A stretch of DNA of 64,000 nucleotides from an uncultured Acidobacteriia bacterium. GTDB lineage: Bacteria; Acidobacteriota; Terriglobia; Bryobacterales; Bryobacteraceae. Under the pieces are notes generated by a model, which was not told the origin of the DNA, made no database searches, and worked only from the letters and a program-made list of their open reading frames with translations. The stretch is from positions 248,001 to 312,000 of the forward strand of contig CAINNJ010000033.1 of NCBI GenBank assembly GCA_903851195.1, read 5' to 3'. The position numbers were made by a program, and so were the translations under genes. How positions within the stretch are numbered: the stretch's first letter is position 1; each line of letters starts with the position of its first letter. Below are positions 43,804 through 55,263 of this stretch, one piece after another.

Positions 43804-44778
43804 TTACCGGCGTTCGTCGACTTTTTCCCGGCGTTTCTGCGTGAGAATCTCGCGAACCGCGTAGATGCGCCGATTCTGGGACTCGAAATACGTCCGCATC
43901 ACCAGTTCGCCGATCAGCCCGGTGCTGAACATCATCAGCCCGGCGAGCAAAAGCAGCGCACCGGCAATCATCATCGGACCGTGCTCGGCAATAATATCGA
44001 GACGCCACCAAAGCTTCACCAGAAGGCAGTAGCCGAGCATCAGCGACCCCAGCGCGGTTCCGGCAAGACCGATCGCGCCGAAAAAGTGCATGGGCCGGGT
44101 GAAGTATTTCAGCAGAAACCGGATGGTCAGAATATCGAAAAGCACCCGGAACGTCCGGCTCAGGCCGTAGTGCGACTCGCCGGAGGCCCGGGGAGTGTTC
44201 TGAATCGGCACTTCCACCACGCGCGCGCCGTAAAAGCTGGCCAGCGCGGGAATAAAACGGTGCAGTTCGCCGTAGAGATGCACATCTTTCAGCACCTCCG
44301 CCCGGTACGCCTTGAAGGTGGTGCCGAAATCGCGCAGATCGATACCGGACGCCTTCGACATCAGCCAGTTGGCGATGCGCGACGGAATCTTCCGCGTAAG
44401 CGCGTTGTCCACGCGCTCTTTGCGCCACCCGCTGGCGATGTCGTAACCCTCGTCGATCTTCACCAGAAGCGCCGGAATATCTTCGGGAGCGTGCTGTAAA
44501 TCGCCATCCATGGCGATCACCACTTCGCCCCGGGCTTCGTGGAAACCGGCGGAAAGTGCCGCGGTCTGCCCGAAATTCCGCCGCAAGCGGATCACTTTGA
44601 GACGGGAATCGGTTTGCACCAGATTGGCGAGCAGTTCGTAGCTGCGATCGGTGGACGCATCATCGATGAAGAGGATCTCGTAAGGCCGTGCCACCTTCAC
44701 CAGAACAGATGTGAGCCGGTCGTACAGGGGGAGGATCGAATGCTCTTCATTATGAATTGGTACAACAATCGACAGCAT
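43804..44778 (-). CDS. Family 2 glycosyltransferase, polyprenyl-phosphate sugar type
   Basis: 324 residues. GT-A domain with IVVPIHNEEHSILPLYDRL, FIDDASTDRSYELL and the metal-binding DGDLQHAPEDI (the DGDLQ motif). Two hydrophobic helices follow (about 233-260 and 267-292), as in GtrB/ArnC/DPM1-like enzymes that transfer a sugar from a nucleotide donor to undecaprenyl phosphate at the inner membrane. The C terminus is basic (TQKRREKVDERR). The donor sugar is not known. It runs opposite to the SpoU gene, 101 bp apart. Confidence 0.88.
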   Translation of the reverse strand: MLSIVVPIHNEEHSILPLYDRLTSVLVKVARPYEILFIDDASTDRSYELLANLVQTDSRLKVIRLRRNFGQTAALSAGFHEARGEVVIAMDGDLQHAPEDIPALLVKIDEGYDIASGWRKERVDNALTRKIPSRIANWLMSKASGIDLRDFGTTFKAYRAEVLKDVHLYGELHRFIPALASFYGARVVEVPIQNTPRASGESHYGLSRTFRVLFDILTIRFLLKYFTRPMHFFGAIGLAGTALGSLMLGYCLLVKLWWRLDIIAEHGPMMIAGALLLLAGLMMFSTGLIGELVMRTYFESQNRRIYAVREILTQKRREKVDERR

Positions 44779-44842
44779 GCAGATCCTTTATTCTAGCGCT
44801 TCCCCGAAGGTACTCCTTACGATGCTCCAGGTCCGGCCCCCG

Positions 44843-44876
44843 GTTTCAGTTATGTTCGGGTTTCAGGTATGTTCGG
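44843..44876 (+). repeat. 17-bp tandem duplication upstream of the SpoU gene
   Basis: GTTTCAGTTATGTTCGG (44843-44859) and GTTTCAGGTATGTTCGG (44860-44876) differ at one base. The unit ends 3 bp before the chosen ATG at 44880 and supplies extra ATGs in other frames. Confidence 0.8.
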
Positions 44877-44879
44877 GTA

Positions 44880-45413
44880 ATGGACAGCCGGGTTCCGTTT
44901 CGGGTTACGAGCGCCGCAGCCGCTTACGAGGACATCCGTCCCCTGCCGGTCAGCGTCCTGCTGGAGAACGTGCGAAGCCTCTATAACGTGGGCGCCTTTT
45001 TCCGAACCAGTGACGCCGCGGGAATCGAAATGCTGTATCTGGCGGGAATCACCGGTTACCCCCCGCAGAATATGATCACGAAAACCGCCCTGGGCGCCGA
45101 AGAAACCATGGCGTGGCATCACACACGCGAACCGGTGAGCCTGATTGAGAAACTGCGTCAAACGGGTCACGAGATTGCCGCCATCGAGACGAGTGTCCAT
45201 GCCGTCGATCTTTTCGACTGGAAGCCGCGTTTTCCCGTGTGCGTTCTTTTCGGGCATGAGACGGACGGGCTGACGCCGGAAGTCGCCGCGCTGGCCGATA
45301 CGCATGTCCGCATTCCGATGCTCGGCATCAAACACTCCCTGAATGTCGCGACGGCGGGCGGCATCGTTCTGTACGAACTGCTGCGAAAATACCGCGCTCT
45401 GCGGGAACGGTAA
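44880..45413 (+). CDS. SpoU/TrmH-type RNA 2'-O-methyltransferase
   Basis: 177 residues from ATG 44880; the frame is open further upstream but the family fold begins here. Seen: SVLLENVRSLYNVGAFFRTSDAAGI (motif 1, Asn/Arg), VCVLFGHETDGLTPEV (motif 2) and PMLGIKHSLNVATAGGIVLYE (motif 3), the knotted SAM-binding part. There is no extra RNA-binding domain, as in TrmL/TrmH short forms. The target nucleotide (tRNA or rRNA) cannot be assigned. The next gene starts 5 bp later. Confidence 0.87.
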   Translation: MDSRVPFRVTSAAAAYEDIRPLPVSVLLENVRSLYNVGAFFRTSDAAGIEMLYLAGITGYPPQNMITKTALGAEETMAWHHTREPVSLIEKLRQTGHEIAAIETSVHAVDLFDWKPRFPVCVLFGHETDGLTPEVAALADTHVRIPMLGIKHSLNVATAGGIVLYELLRKYRALRER

Positions 45414-45418
45414 CGAAG

Positions 45419-46623
<1,205 letters not shown>

Positions 46624-46651
<28 letters not shown>

Positions 46652-48660
46652 CGTTGCCGGAAGAGCATCGCGGCCAGGCCGAGCGAAACGAGCAGACTCG
46701 CGATCCGGCAGAACCAGGCCTCCGTCGTCATCCCGTACCAGGCATGAATCTCGCACGCCCCGTCGCAATCGGGCTCCATCACCAGTAAGCCCAGCCCGTC
46801 GCCCCGAACCGGAACCGCATGTCCGTTCACGGTCGCCTTCCACCCCGGCAAATAGCTCATCTGGACGGACACTACCTGCCCGCTTCGCACCGGCGCGCGC
46901 ACCGTGAAAGCCGCGTTGCCCTGCCAGGTCTGCTCCGCCAGCGGCAGAGCGGGGTCGTCCAGTGCCGCCACGAAAACGCGCGCGGCCTCCTGATCCAGTC
47001 CGTGAATCGGTTGCCGCGCCACCAGCGCCCCGCGGGGAACCACATGCGCGCGGGACTTCGAACGCTGGGGTACGGCGAAAATCGTGTCGTCTTCCTCATG
47101 CCACAGGACCGGAAGCAGGCCATCGAACTTGTGCGGGTGGACGACGGGATGGTAGTTTTCCCGCGACTTTTCCCCCGGCACGTAGACGGCCTGAGCGCCG
47201 AAAGCCTTCAGCCAAAGGAGAGCGGATTCGCCTTCCTTTTCCGGCGCACCGCCACCCGTGTAGATGCTGAAAATGGCGACGCGGTCCATCCAGTTCGGCA
47301 CCTGGGGCTCGTGGCCACCACCCAGTTGAGGGTTGTTCGAAAGGACGTTATAGAGGTACTCCACGTCGCCGGAGATCATGACCAGCTGGCCGGGCATATT
47401 GCGGTCCAGCCAGTGCGTCACTTTGTATTCGATGGTGCTGGTGATTTCCACGGGGCGAATCAGGCCACGCGCGAAGCGCCGGTAAACCTTCGTCTGCTGA
47501 AAACCCGCCGCCAGGACCAGCACGGCCAGAAGGATTCGCCCCGCGCGCCCGGAGTGTCCCCAAAGCCGCGCGAAAATCCAGCCCGCCAGCAGACTCATCG
47601 CCAGCTCCAGTTCGATCTGATACCGGCCGCTCTGCGGCACCAGGGTGATGTCGTAAAGGAAAAACGCCATGGGAAAAACGCACATCCAGGGCGCGAACAG
47701 GGCGCTGAAGCGTTCAAGAGGCTGCAGGCGGCGGGTGGCGAACCAGATCAGCGCCATCGCAAGCAGCATGCCCGCCAGCAGGAACTGCATCGGCTGGCTG
47801 TTGCGGAAGTGCTGTCCGGTCGTCCACTGGTCTTTGCGGATCAGCGCGAGCAGGGAAGGGGGCAGCCAGGGACTCACCCACAGGTACGCCGCCAGCCCGG
47901 TCGCGGCCAGCGTGCCGAATCCCCGGCGAAGCGCCAGCACGATGCAGAGTCCACCCAGGGCGAGATCCATCATCCCGAAGCCGTTTGTCAGCACGACGGC
48001 GCCCGAGAAGACGATGGCTCCCACCCGGCTGCCGGGCGTCCGATAGACGATTGCCCGCCGCAGGAACAACAGCGCCAGAGGAAAAAGAGCGACCGCCGCC
48101 TGATGCGGATCTTCGGCGTAGTGGATCAGATAATACAACCGAATCGGCGCCCAGTGGCCTCCTTCGGTCTGTACCCGGAGAGTCGGGATCAGCAGTTCCG
48201 TAAACGAGAGCAGCGAGTACGCCAGACCGGCAACCATCCCGACCGTGGCGGACCGGGACCAATCCCAAGCGAACCAGAAAAGCGTGACCGGACCGAGGCA
48301 GTAAGCCAGGGCGAGAACGAAATGAAACGCATGTTCCACGCTCCAGCCCGATAGCCAGCCCGCCACCGCCGCCGCTACCGGCAACAAAGGCTGGTAGGCG
48401 TTTTCAATCGGCATGCCGGTGTTGAAGAACGGAAACCAGCGCTGGTCCGCGAAGTGCTCGCGATAGAAGCGGCTGATCGCCACAAAGGCGCCTTCGTTCG
48501 AATCCAGATTGCCAATGTACCCGATGTGGAAGAGTTCCCGGCAAATATAGGCGTTCAGCGCGAATAGCGCCAAACACGCGAGAACAGGCGACGTCAGAAC
48601 ACGGAGCCAGTAGTTGCGCTGCGCCGCGGGGCCGGGCGGCGGAGGCTGCCGGAAAGCCAT
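46624..48660 (-). CDS. YfhO-like integral membrane protein
   Basis: 678 residues from ATG 48660 (minus strand); the upstream extension lies in non-coding sequence. At least ten helices in the first ~430 residues, then a soluble domain (residues ~440-620) and a final helix (SLLVSLGLAAMLF). The late motif SYLPGWKATVNGHAV, with a Tyr at the end of MEPDCDGACEIHAWY, matches the beta domain of YfhO-like proteins, which are thought to help glycosylate lipoteichoic acids or add sugars to lipid carriers. The glycosyltransferase at 43.8 kb could supply such a carrier, an inference. The 3' end overlaps the radical SAM gene. Confidence 0.72.
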
Positions 48661-48979
48661 AGGAGTCCCTATTATGCAACCTGTTCCCGTCCATCCCGGA
48701 CCGCCATGCGGAACAGAACTCCGCACGCGCCGTGATATGCTGACCCCCATAAGCCGGACATGCGCCTGCGCTCGTCAAACGGAACTTTCGCGCTCCCCTG
48801 TCCCGAGGCCCTCCCAGTCGGCGGACCAGCCATGCAAATCTTTACGTGTGTAACAGTTGCGTCGGCGTTGCTGTTTGGTGGATGATTTCCACACCACCTT
48901 TAATGGCCGACGACGTCACAAGAGTAGACCGGTAAGACAAAGATCAGCCAGTCAGTAAGCAAAGCGTGGATCGCTAAAC
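48661..48979. other. Non-coding gap between divergent genes
   Basis: About 319 bp separating the YfhO-like gene (minus) from the VWA operon (plus). It must hold both promoters, but I see no convincing -35/-10 pair. A weak GGTGG...CCACC hairpin sits around 48877-48897. One tiny open frame (ATG 48832, 17 codons) has no support. Nothing else is visible. Confidence 0.5.
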
Positions 48980-51220
48980 ATGTTCGAGTTGCTGTTCAAA
49001 TATCCGCCAGCCGTATTTGCCAAAGGCAAACTGGTCCTTCTCTCGCCCTGGCCGCTCTGGCTCCTGTTCGTGGTTCTCGCCGTGGTGGCGGGCGGACTTT
49101 TCTGGCACGTCCGGCAGGGGCGCAGTGTCCTGTCCAATACCCGTTCCACCCTGATCTGGCTGGCTCAAACGGCGCTTATTGCGTTGGTGTTGCTCATGCT
49201 CTGGCAACCGGCCATCAGTGTCGCCCGTCTGCGTCCGCAGCAGAATGTGGTGGCGGTGCTGGTGGATCACTCGCGCAGCATGGGAATTGCCGACGACGGC
49301 AAGCAGCGGCTGCAGAGCGCGGAAGACCTTCTCAACAACGATCTGCTCCCGGAACTGAAAAAGAAATTTCAGGTCCGGACGTATGAATTCGGACGCGACG
49401 CCGTCCGGGTCGACGACGCGAAGAACCTGAAGGCGGATGACAACGCCACGCGCATTGGCGAAAGCCTGAAGCACATCGCGGCCGAGGCCGGCACCATGCC
49501 CCTGGGAGCCATTGTTCTGATGACGGATGGCGGCGACAACACCGGCGGGGTGGATCGCGAGACCATCGCGCAGCTGAAGCAGTTACGGGTGCCGGTTCAC
49601 ACCATCGGCTTCGGGCCCGACCATTTCGCGAAAGATATCGAAGTGGAGGAGGTAGCCGTTCCCGCGCGGGCGCTGCCAAACTCGCGGGTCAACGCCCGGG
49701 TCGCGTTCCGGCAACATGGATACTCCGGCGAAAAGGTCAAGCTCATCGTCCGCGAGAACGGCCGGCCCCTCTCTCAACAGGAAATCACTCTCAAGCCCGA
49801 CGTGGAGCAGAGCGAGACCGTCCAGTTCAATTCCGGCGCGGCGGGCGCGCACAGTTTCACGGTGGGAATCGATCCGGCGCCCGGCGAAGAGAACCGTCAG
49901 AACAACGCCATGGTTCGTCTGGTGAACGTCACCCAGAAGAAGATGCGCGTGCTGTATGTGGAAGGCGAGCCCCGCTGGGAATACAAATTTATTCGCCGGG
50001 CCATGGAAGACGATCAGAGCATCGATCTGACCAGTGTCGTCCGCACCACCCAGAACAAAACCTACCAGCAGGGCGGCGTGCAGGGGGAACTGGTGGACGG
50101 CTTTCCGCCAAAGATCGAAGGCCTGTTCGCGTTTGACGGCCTGATCATCGGGAGCATTGAGGCCAATTATTTCTCGCCCGCGCAACAGGCCATGATTCGT
50201 GACTTCGCCGATCGGCGTGGCGGCGGCGTGCTGTTTCTGGCCGGCCGGTTCGCGCTGAACGAAGGCGGTTACGCGAACACGCCGATGGCGGAGATGATGC
50301 CGGTCCATCTGCCCGCAGAGAAGACCTGGTCGCGCGATTTCTCGGATTTCGCCATTACCGAAGCGGGCCGTGAAAGCCCCATCTCCCGTATCGAAGAAGG
50401 CCGGGAGGCGAGCATCGCCCGCTGGAAGAAGATGCCGCAGATCGCGAATTACGCCGGTCTGGGAACGCCGAAACCCGGCGCGGTCGTCCTGATGAACGTG
50501 CAGCCGGCGGGCCACCGGCCCACGCCGCTTCTGACGATCGAGAATTACGGACACGGCCGCACGGCGGTGCTCGCCACGGCGGGAACGTGGCGCTGGAAGA
50601 TGCTGCAGGATCACGCCGACAAGACCCACGCCATCTTCTGGCAGCAGTTGCTGCGCTGGCTGGTGACGGAAACGCCTGGCCAGGTGGCGGCGTCTACTCC
50701 TCATCAGGTGCTCTCCGATGAAACGCGCGTGCCGCTGCGCGCCGTCGTCAGGGACAAGACATACCAGACGGTCGCGGGTGCAACCGTGACCGCAACCATT
50801 ACACGGCCGGATGGCGGTTCGAGTGTTCTTGAGTTGAAACCGGATCCGCTGGAACCGGGCACGTATACCGGCGAATACAACGCCGATAAAGCCGGCGCTT
50901 ACGTGGCGGAAGTGGCCGCCCGTGAGGACAAAACGGAAGTGGGGCGCGACACGCTGACATTCCGGCGGGAAGACGGCGTCGCCGAGAACTTCGGCGCCGC
51001 GCAGAACAAAGATTTGCTGGAAAAGCTGTCGAGCGATACCAGCGGCAATTACTACACGCCGGCGAAATCGAAGCGTCTGCCTTCGGAGATCGCGGTCTCC
51101 GAGGCGGGCATCACGGCGCATGACAACCTGGACATCTGGGACATGCCGATTCTGTTTCTGCTGGTGCTCTTAATCCGCGGCGGCGAGTGGCTGCTGCGCC
51201 GCAAATGGGGTGTTGTTTGA
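48980..51220 (+). CDS. VWA-domain membrane protein with glutamine-amidotransferase-like domain
   Basis: 746 residues. Two N-terminal helices (WPLWLLFVVLAVVAGGLFW, LIWLAQTALIALVLLMLW), then a VWA domain with an intact metal site (VDHSRSM; VLMTDGGDNTGG), a beta domain, and an amidotransferase-like Rossmann domain (RVLYVEGEPRWEYKFIRRAM, GLIIGSIEANYFSPAQQAMIRDF, GGVLFLAGR). A last helix (DNLDIWDMPILFLLVLLIRG) anchors the C terminus. It opens the MoxR operon. Such proteins form surface-facing complexes with BatA-type partners and MoxR ATPases; the exact job is unknown. Its stop overlaps the next start. Confidence 0.85.
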   Translation: MFELLFKYPPAVFAKGKLVLLSPWPLWLLFVVLAVVAGGLFWHVRQGRSVLSNTRSTLIWLAQTALIALVLLMLWQPAISVARLRPQQNVVAVLVDHSRSMGIADDGKQRLQSAEDLLNNDLLPELKKKFQVRTYEFGRDAVRVDDAKNLKADDNATRIGESLKHIAAEAGTMPLGAIVLMTDGGDNTGGVDRETIAQLKQLRVPVHTIGFGPDHFAKDIEVEEVAVPARALPNSRVNARVAFRQHGYSGEKVKLIVRENGRPLSQQEITLKPDVEQSETVQFNSGAAGAHSFTVGIDPAPGEENRQNNAMVRLVNVTQKKMRVLYVEGEPRWEYKFIRRAMEDDQSIDLTSVVRTTQNKTYQQGGVQGELVDGFPPKIEGLFAFDGLIIGSIEANYFSPAQQAMIRDFADRRGGGVLFLAGRFALNEGGYANTPMAEMMPVHLPAEKTWSRDFSDFAITEAGRESPISRIEEGREASIARWKKMPQIANYAGLGTPKPGAVVLMNVQPAGHRPTPLLTIENYGHGRTAVLATAGTWRWKMLQDHADKTHAIFWQQLLRWLVTETPGQVAASTPHQVLSDETRVPLRAVVRDKTYQTVAGATVTATITRPDGGSSVLELKPDPLEPGTYTGEYNADKAGAYVAEVAAREDKTEVGRDTLTFRREDGVAENFGAAQNKDLLEKLSSDTSGNYYTPAKSKRLPSEIAVSEAGITAHDNLDIWDMPILFLLVLLIRGGEWLLRRKWGVV

Positions 51221-52104
51221 GATTCGCTCTGTTCACTCTTGCGTCCGCCCTGGCGGCGGGCCCTGCCTTCGCGACCACATACTTCGTTACCGTCGCGGGC
51301 CTGGGCGGCGAACCGGATTACGAAACCCGCTTCGCGCTGCTGGCCACCGATACGGATAAAATTCTGCGCGGCGTGGGCGGCACCGATCGGGTGATCGAAA
51401 CCCTGAAGGGCGCCGAGGCCACGAAGGCGAAGATGACGGCGGTGCTGGGCAAGATCGCTTCGGATGCCAAGGCGCAGGACGTTTTCATCCTGATGATGAT
51501 CGGCCATGGAACTTTCGACGGCGCCGAATACAAGTTCAACTTACCTGGTCCGGATATTTCCGGCGCGGAACTGGCGGCGGCGCTCAACCGGATCCCCGCC
51601 ACCCGGCAGTTAGTGGTGGATATGACGAGCGCGAGCGGCGGCGTTACCGCGGCGTTGAAGAAAGATGGCCGCACGGTGATTACGGCGACGAAGAACGGCA
51701 CCGAAAAGAACGCCACGCTGTTCGCCCGCTACTGGGTGGAAGCGCTGCGGGACCCCGCGGCGGATTCCGATAAGAACGAAGTGGTCTCGGCGCTGGAGGC
51801 GTTCCGTTACGCCCAGACCAAAACGGCGGCATTCTTCACCGAGCAGAAACGGATCGCCACGGAACACGCGCAACTGGAAGACACGCAGCGCGCGGCGGCG
51901 TTCCCGCTGGTGCGGTATGGCAACGCCGCGCTGGTGGTGAAGGATCCCGCCAAACAGGCGCTGGTGGCGAAAAAAGAAGACATCGAGAACAAGATCGACG
52001 CGCTCAAATACCAGAAGGATCTGATGGCGCCGGACGACTATAAACGCCAGATCGGCGCTCTGCTGCTGGAACTGGCGAGAACGCAGGAGCAGATCGAAAA
52101 GTGA
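51217..52104 (+). CDS. C13/caspase-like secreted protein lacking the catalytic cysteine
   Basis: 295 residues from a TTG at 51217, which overlaps the preceding stop (TTGA) and gives a clean signal peptide (RFALFTLASALAAGPAFA); ATG 51205 is the alternative. The fold looks like a C13/caspase peptidase: VFILMMIGHGTFDG with H97, then LVVDMTSASGG where active enzymes have a Cys (aCySG). From the TTG start the whole protein contains no cysteine, so it cannot be a cysteine protease. It may bind peptides or be structural. It lies inside the VWA/MoxR operon, immediately before a metalloprotease gene. Confidence 0.75.
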   Translation: MRFALFTLASALAAGPAFATTYFVTVAGLGGEPDYETRFALLATDTDKILRGVGGTDRVIETLKGAEATKAKMTAVLGKIASDAKAQDVFILMMIGHGTFDGAEYKFNLPGPDISGAELAAALNRIPATRQLVVDMTSASGGVTAALKKDGRTVITATKNGTEKNATLFARYWVEALRDPAADSDKNEVVSALEAFRYAQTKTAAFFTEQKRIATEHAQLEDTQRAAAFPLVRYGNAALVVKDPAKQALVAKKEDIENKIDALKYQKDLMAPDDYKRQIGALLLELARTQEQIEK

Positions 52105-54209
52105 TGCGCCTTTCTCTCACGCCGGTGCTGCTGGTTCTGTTCGAAATCGCGCGCCTGAACGCCCAGACCCTGGGCGAGGCGGAGAGACTCTGGAAGGCGC
52201 ACGAATACCAGAGCGCCGTGAAAGTGTTCGACGCGCTGATCGCGGCGAATCCCAAGAACGCGGATTATCGTGTCCGCTACGGCCAGTTCTTCTTCGAGCG
52301 CTATGACCCGGAAGAGGCCGTAAAGCTCTTCAGTGAAGCCATCGAAATCGATCCGAAGAACGCCCGCGCGCATCTGGGACTGGCGACCGTACTGGCCGAG
52401 CAGTTCAGCGGCAAGGCGAATGAATCCGCCGACAAAGCTCTCGAACTCGATCCGAAACTGCACGAAGCGCACGCGCTGAAGGCACGAATCGCCCTTGAAG
52501 ACGACGACCCGAAAAAGGCGGGGGAAGAGGCGGATGCGGCTCTCTCCGTCGACCCCGCGGACGTGCAGGCAATCGCGGTACATACCGCGATCGACCTCCT
52601 GAAAGACCACGATTCCACCTGGACCGCGAAGCTCCGAAACCGGGCCAAAGGTTTCGAGACGGTCGCGCACTTTTTCATCATCAATCGCCGCTATGAAGAC
52701 GGCATCGCGTACTACCGGAAAGCCATCGCGGCGGATCCGGAACTCTGGACCGCGCACTCTGAACTGGGCGTCAATCTGATGCGCCTTGGGCAGAGCGATG
52801 AGGCTTACAAAGAACTGGAACTCGCCTATAACAAAGACCATTCCAGCAACGCGGCCACCCGGAATTCCCTGAAACTGCTCGACACGTATAAAGAGTTCAA
52901 GACCTTTAAGACGCCCACCACCATTCTGGTGCTCCACTCGAAAGAAGCCGAAGCGCTGCGCCCCTATTTCGAGGCGGAGATGAAACGCGCGATGGCCGTG
53001 TACGAGAAGAAGTACCAGTTCAAACTGAACCGGCCGATTCAGGTGGAAGTCTATCCGAATCACGAGGATTTCGCCGTCCGTACCATGGGTCTGCCTGGCC
53101 TGGGCGCACTGGGTGTCACGTTCAATGACGTGGTCGCGATGGACAGCCCTTCCGGCCGCAAGCCCGGAGAGTTCCACTGGGCCAGCACGCTGTGGCACGA
53201 ACTCAGCCACGTGTACATCCTGACGCTCACCAACGATCGCGTCCCGCGCTGGTTCACCGAAGGTCTCGCCGTTCACGAAGAAACCGCGACCACGCCGGAC
53301 TGGGGCGACCGGATCACCCCCGACATCATCGCGGCCATTCGCGATAAAAAGCTGCTGCCGGTATCCGAGATCGATCGCGGCTTCGTGCATCCGAAATTCC
53401 CCGCGCAGGTAATCGTGTCCTACTTCGAAGCCGGCCAGATGTGCGACTACATCGCGGAGCATTTCGGCGAATCGAAACTGCTCGACATGGCGAAGGAGTT
53501 CGCGAAAAACCGGCCCACCGTGGACGTGATTCGCGAGCAGTTAAAGATGGAACCGGAAGCCTTCGACAAAGCTTTTCTGGCGGAAGTGGAAAAGCACACC
53601 GAAGTCACGGTGAAGAACTTCAAAGAGTGGACCGCCGGGCTGGGCGACCTCAATAAGCTGGCCCGCGCCGCGACTCCCAACAACGACGAACTCATCGCCA
53701 AAGGCCGCGCGCTGGAATTCTTCTATCCGGACTACGTGGAAGCGGGTAACCCGTACGTGATTGTGGCCAAAGCCTGCCTTGCGAAAGAGGACAAGGCCTG
53801 CGCGCTCGACGAGTATGCGAAGTATTCGAAACAGAGCGGCCGCGACGCCGACGCGATCAAGAAATACGCGGAACTGCTCAAAGGCCAGGGCAGACTGAAA
53901 GAAGCGGAAGCCGCTCTCGACCGCCTGAACTTTGTGAATCCGCTGGATCAGGATCTGCATGAGAAACTGGGCACTCTGTATCTGGCGAGCAACGACGCGG
54001 CTCTGGCGGTGCGCGAGTTCGGAGCCCTTGTCGCCCTCCACCCGATCGACGTAGCGGGCAGCCACTATAATCTTGCAAAGGCGTACAAAGCCCAGGGCCT
54101 GGGAGACAAGGCCAGAGAGGAAGCCCTTACCGCACTCGAAGCGGCGCCGGATTTTCGGCCCGCCCAGAAGCTGCTGCTCGAACTGAGCGGCGAAGGCCCG
54201 AAAAACTAA
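52104..54209 (+). CDS. TPR protein with a gluzincin (peptidase MA-like) metalloprotease domain
   Basis: 701 residues; starts at ATG 52104 (TGATG overlap) or GTG 52101. A signal peptide (RLSLTPVLLVLFEIARLNAQ) leads to tetratricopeptide repeats (about 25-250: VFDALIAANPKNADYRVRYGQ, LFSEAIEIDPKNARAHLGLA). The central zinc-protease domain has HELSH (365-369) and the third ligand Glu (E386 in WFTEGLAVHEE). More TPR-like repeats close the protein (YAELLKGQGRLKEAEAAL, LGTLYLASNDAALAVREFG). It should be an extracytoplasmic protease whose repeats hold partners, probably other proteins of this operon. Confidence 0.85.
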   Translation: MRLSLTPVLLVLFEIARLNAQTLGEAERLWKAHEYQSAVKVFDALIAANPKNADYRVRYGQFFFERYDPEEAVKLFSEAIEIDPKNARAHLGLATVLAEQFSGKANESADKALELDPKLHEAHALKARIALEDDDPKKAGEEADAALSVDPADVQAIAVHTAIDLLKDHDSTWTAKLRNRAKGFETVAHFFIINRRYEDGIAYYRKAIAADPELWTAHSELGVNLMRLGQSDEAYKELELAYNKDHSSNAATRNSLKLLDTYKEFKTFKTPTTILVLHSKEAEALRPYFEAEMKRAMAVYEKKYQFKLNRPIQVEVYPNHEDFAVRTMGLPGLGALGVTFNDVVAMDSPSGRKPGEFHWASTLWHELSHVYILTLTNDRVPRWFTEGLAVHEETATTPDWGDRITPDIIAAIRDKKLLPVSEIDRGFVHPKFPAQVIVSYFEAGQMCDYIAEHFGESKLLDMAKEFAKNRPTVDVIREQLKMEPEAFDKAFLAEVEKHTEVTVKNFKEWTAGLGDLNKLARAATPNNDELIAKGRALEFFYPDYVEAGNPYVIVAKACLAKEDKACALDEYAKYSKQSGRDADAIKKYAELLKGQGRLKEAEAALDRLNFVNPLDQDLHEKLGTLYLASNDAALAVREFGALVALHPIDVAGSHYNLAKAYKAQGLGDKAREEALTALEAAPDFRPAQKLLLELSGEGPKN

Positions 54210-54213
54210 ACTA

Positions 54214-55239
54214 ATGTCCACAACCGTTACCCCTCAGCTCGCGCCGGACGCTCTCCGGGCCCGCATCACACGTTTTCGCGAAGTCGATTCCGAGATCGTT
54301 CGGCAGGTGCAGCGTGTGATCGTCGGTCAGGAAGAAGTTATCGAACAGGTCCGCATTGGCCTGTTTGTCGGCGGACATTGCCTGATCACCGGGCTGCCTG
54401 GCACCGCCAAAACCCTGCTTGTCCGCACCATGGCGGAAGTGCTGGGTCTGCTCTTCAAGCGCATCCAGTTCACGCCCGATCTGATGCCCACCGACATTAC
54501 GGGCACGGACATTATCGAGGAAGATCCCACCACCAGGCACCGCACGTGGACCTTCGTACAGGGGCCGGTCTTCGCCAACGTTCTGCTGGCGGACGAAATC
54601 AACCGCACGCCGCCCAAGACGCAGTCCGCGCTGCTCGAAGCCATGCAGGAACGCGCCTGCACGGTGCGCGGCCATCATTACAAGCTTCCCGCGCCGTTTT
54701 TCGTGCTGGCGACACAGAACCCCATCGAACTCGAAGGCACTTACCCGCTGCCCGAAGCGCAGCTCGATCGTTTTCTGTTCAACATCATGCTCGACTACTT
54801 GTCGGCTGACGAAGAACTGAAGGTGGTGGATCTGACTACCACCACGCACGTGGCGAAGGCGGATCCCATTACCTCCGCCGAAGAACTGCTCGATTTCCAG
54901 CAACTGGTCCGCATGACGCCCATCGCCGAGACGGTGGCCAAACACGCCATCGAACTGGTGCGCGCCACGCGTATCAAAGATCCCTCCGCCCCGGATGTCG
55001 TGAAGAAGTACGTCAACTACGGCGGCAGCGTCCGCGCGGCGCAGTTCCTGGTGCTGGGCGCCAAGGCCCGCGCTCTCATGAAAGGCCGTTTCCACGTCAG
55101 CTTCGAAGACGTGCGGGAACTTTACATCCCGATCCTCCGCCATCGCATTCTGCTGAACTTCCATGCCGAATCCGACCGCGTGACGCCCGACGACGTGCTC
55201 CGTCAGATTCTGCAGCAAAAGCCCGCGCCCCGAGACTAA
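54214..55239 (+). CDS. MoxR-family AAA+ ATPase
   Basis: 341 residues, cytoplasmic. Walker A GLPGTAKT, the Walker B region VLLADEINRTPPKTQSALLEAMQE and sensor-1 VLATQNPIELEGTYPLPEAQLDRF are all canonical. It starts 4 bp after the protease gene. MoxR ATPases of this kind work with the DUF58 and VWA proteins encoded downstream to assemble or activate membrane and periplasmic complexes; the family links to metal-cofactor insertion and envelope stress. This is a more standard MoxR than the one at 22.3 kb. Confidence 0.94.
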   Translation: MSTTVTPQLAPDALRARITRFREVDSEIVRQVQRVIVGQEEVIEQVRIGLFVGGHCLITGLPGTAKTLLVRTMAEVLGLLFKRIQFTPDLMPTDITGTDIIEEDPTTRHRTWTFVQGPVFANVLLADEINRTPPKTQSALLEAMQERACTVRGHHYKLPAPFFVLATQNPIELEGTYPLPEAQLDRFLFNIMLDYLSADEELKVVDLTTTTHVAKADPITSAEELLDFQQLVRMTPIAETVAKHAIELVRATRIKDPSAPDVVKKYVNYGGSVRAAQFLVLGAKARALMKGRFHVSFEDVRELYIPILRHRILLNFHAESDRVTPDDVLRQILQQKPAPRD

Positions 55240-55263
55240 GCGGTTTTGCCCAAAGCGATCTAA

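Noticed and set aside
48832-48885. 17-codon leader peptide in the gap before the VWA operon
   Set aside because: No ribosome site, no regulatory codon run, no conservation evidence.
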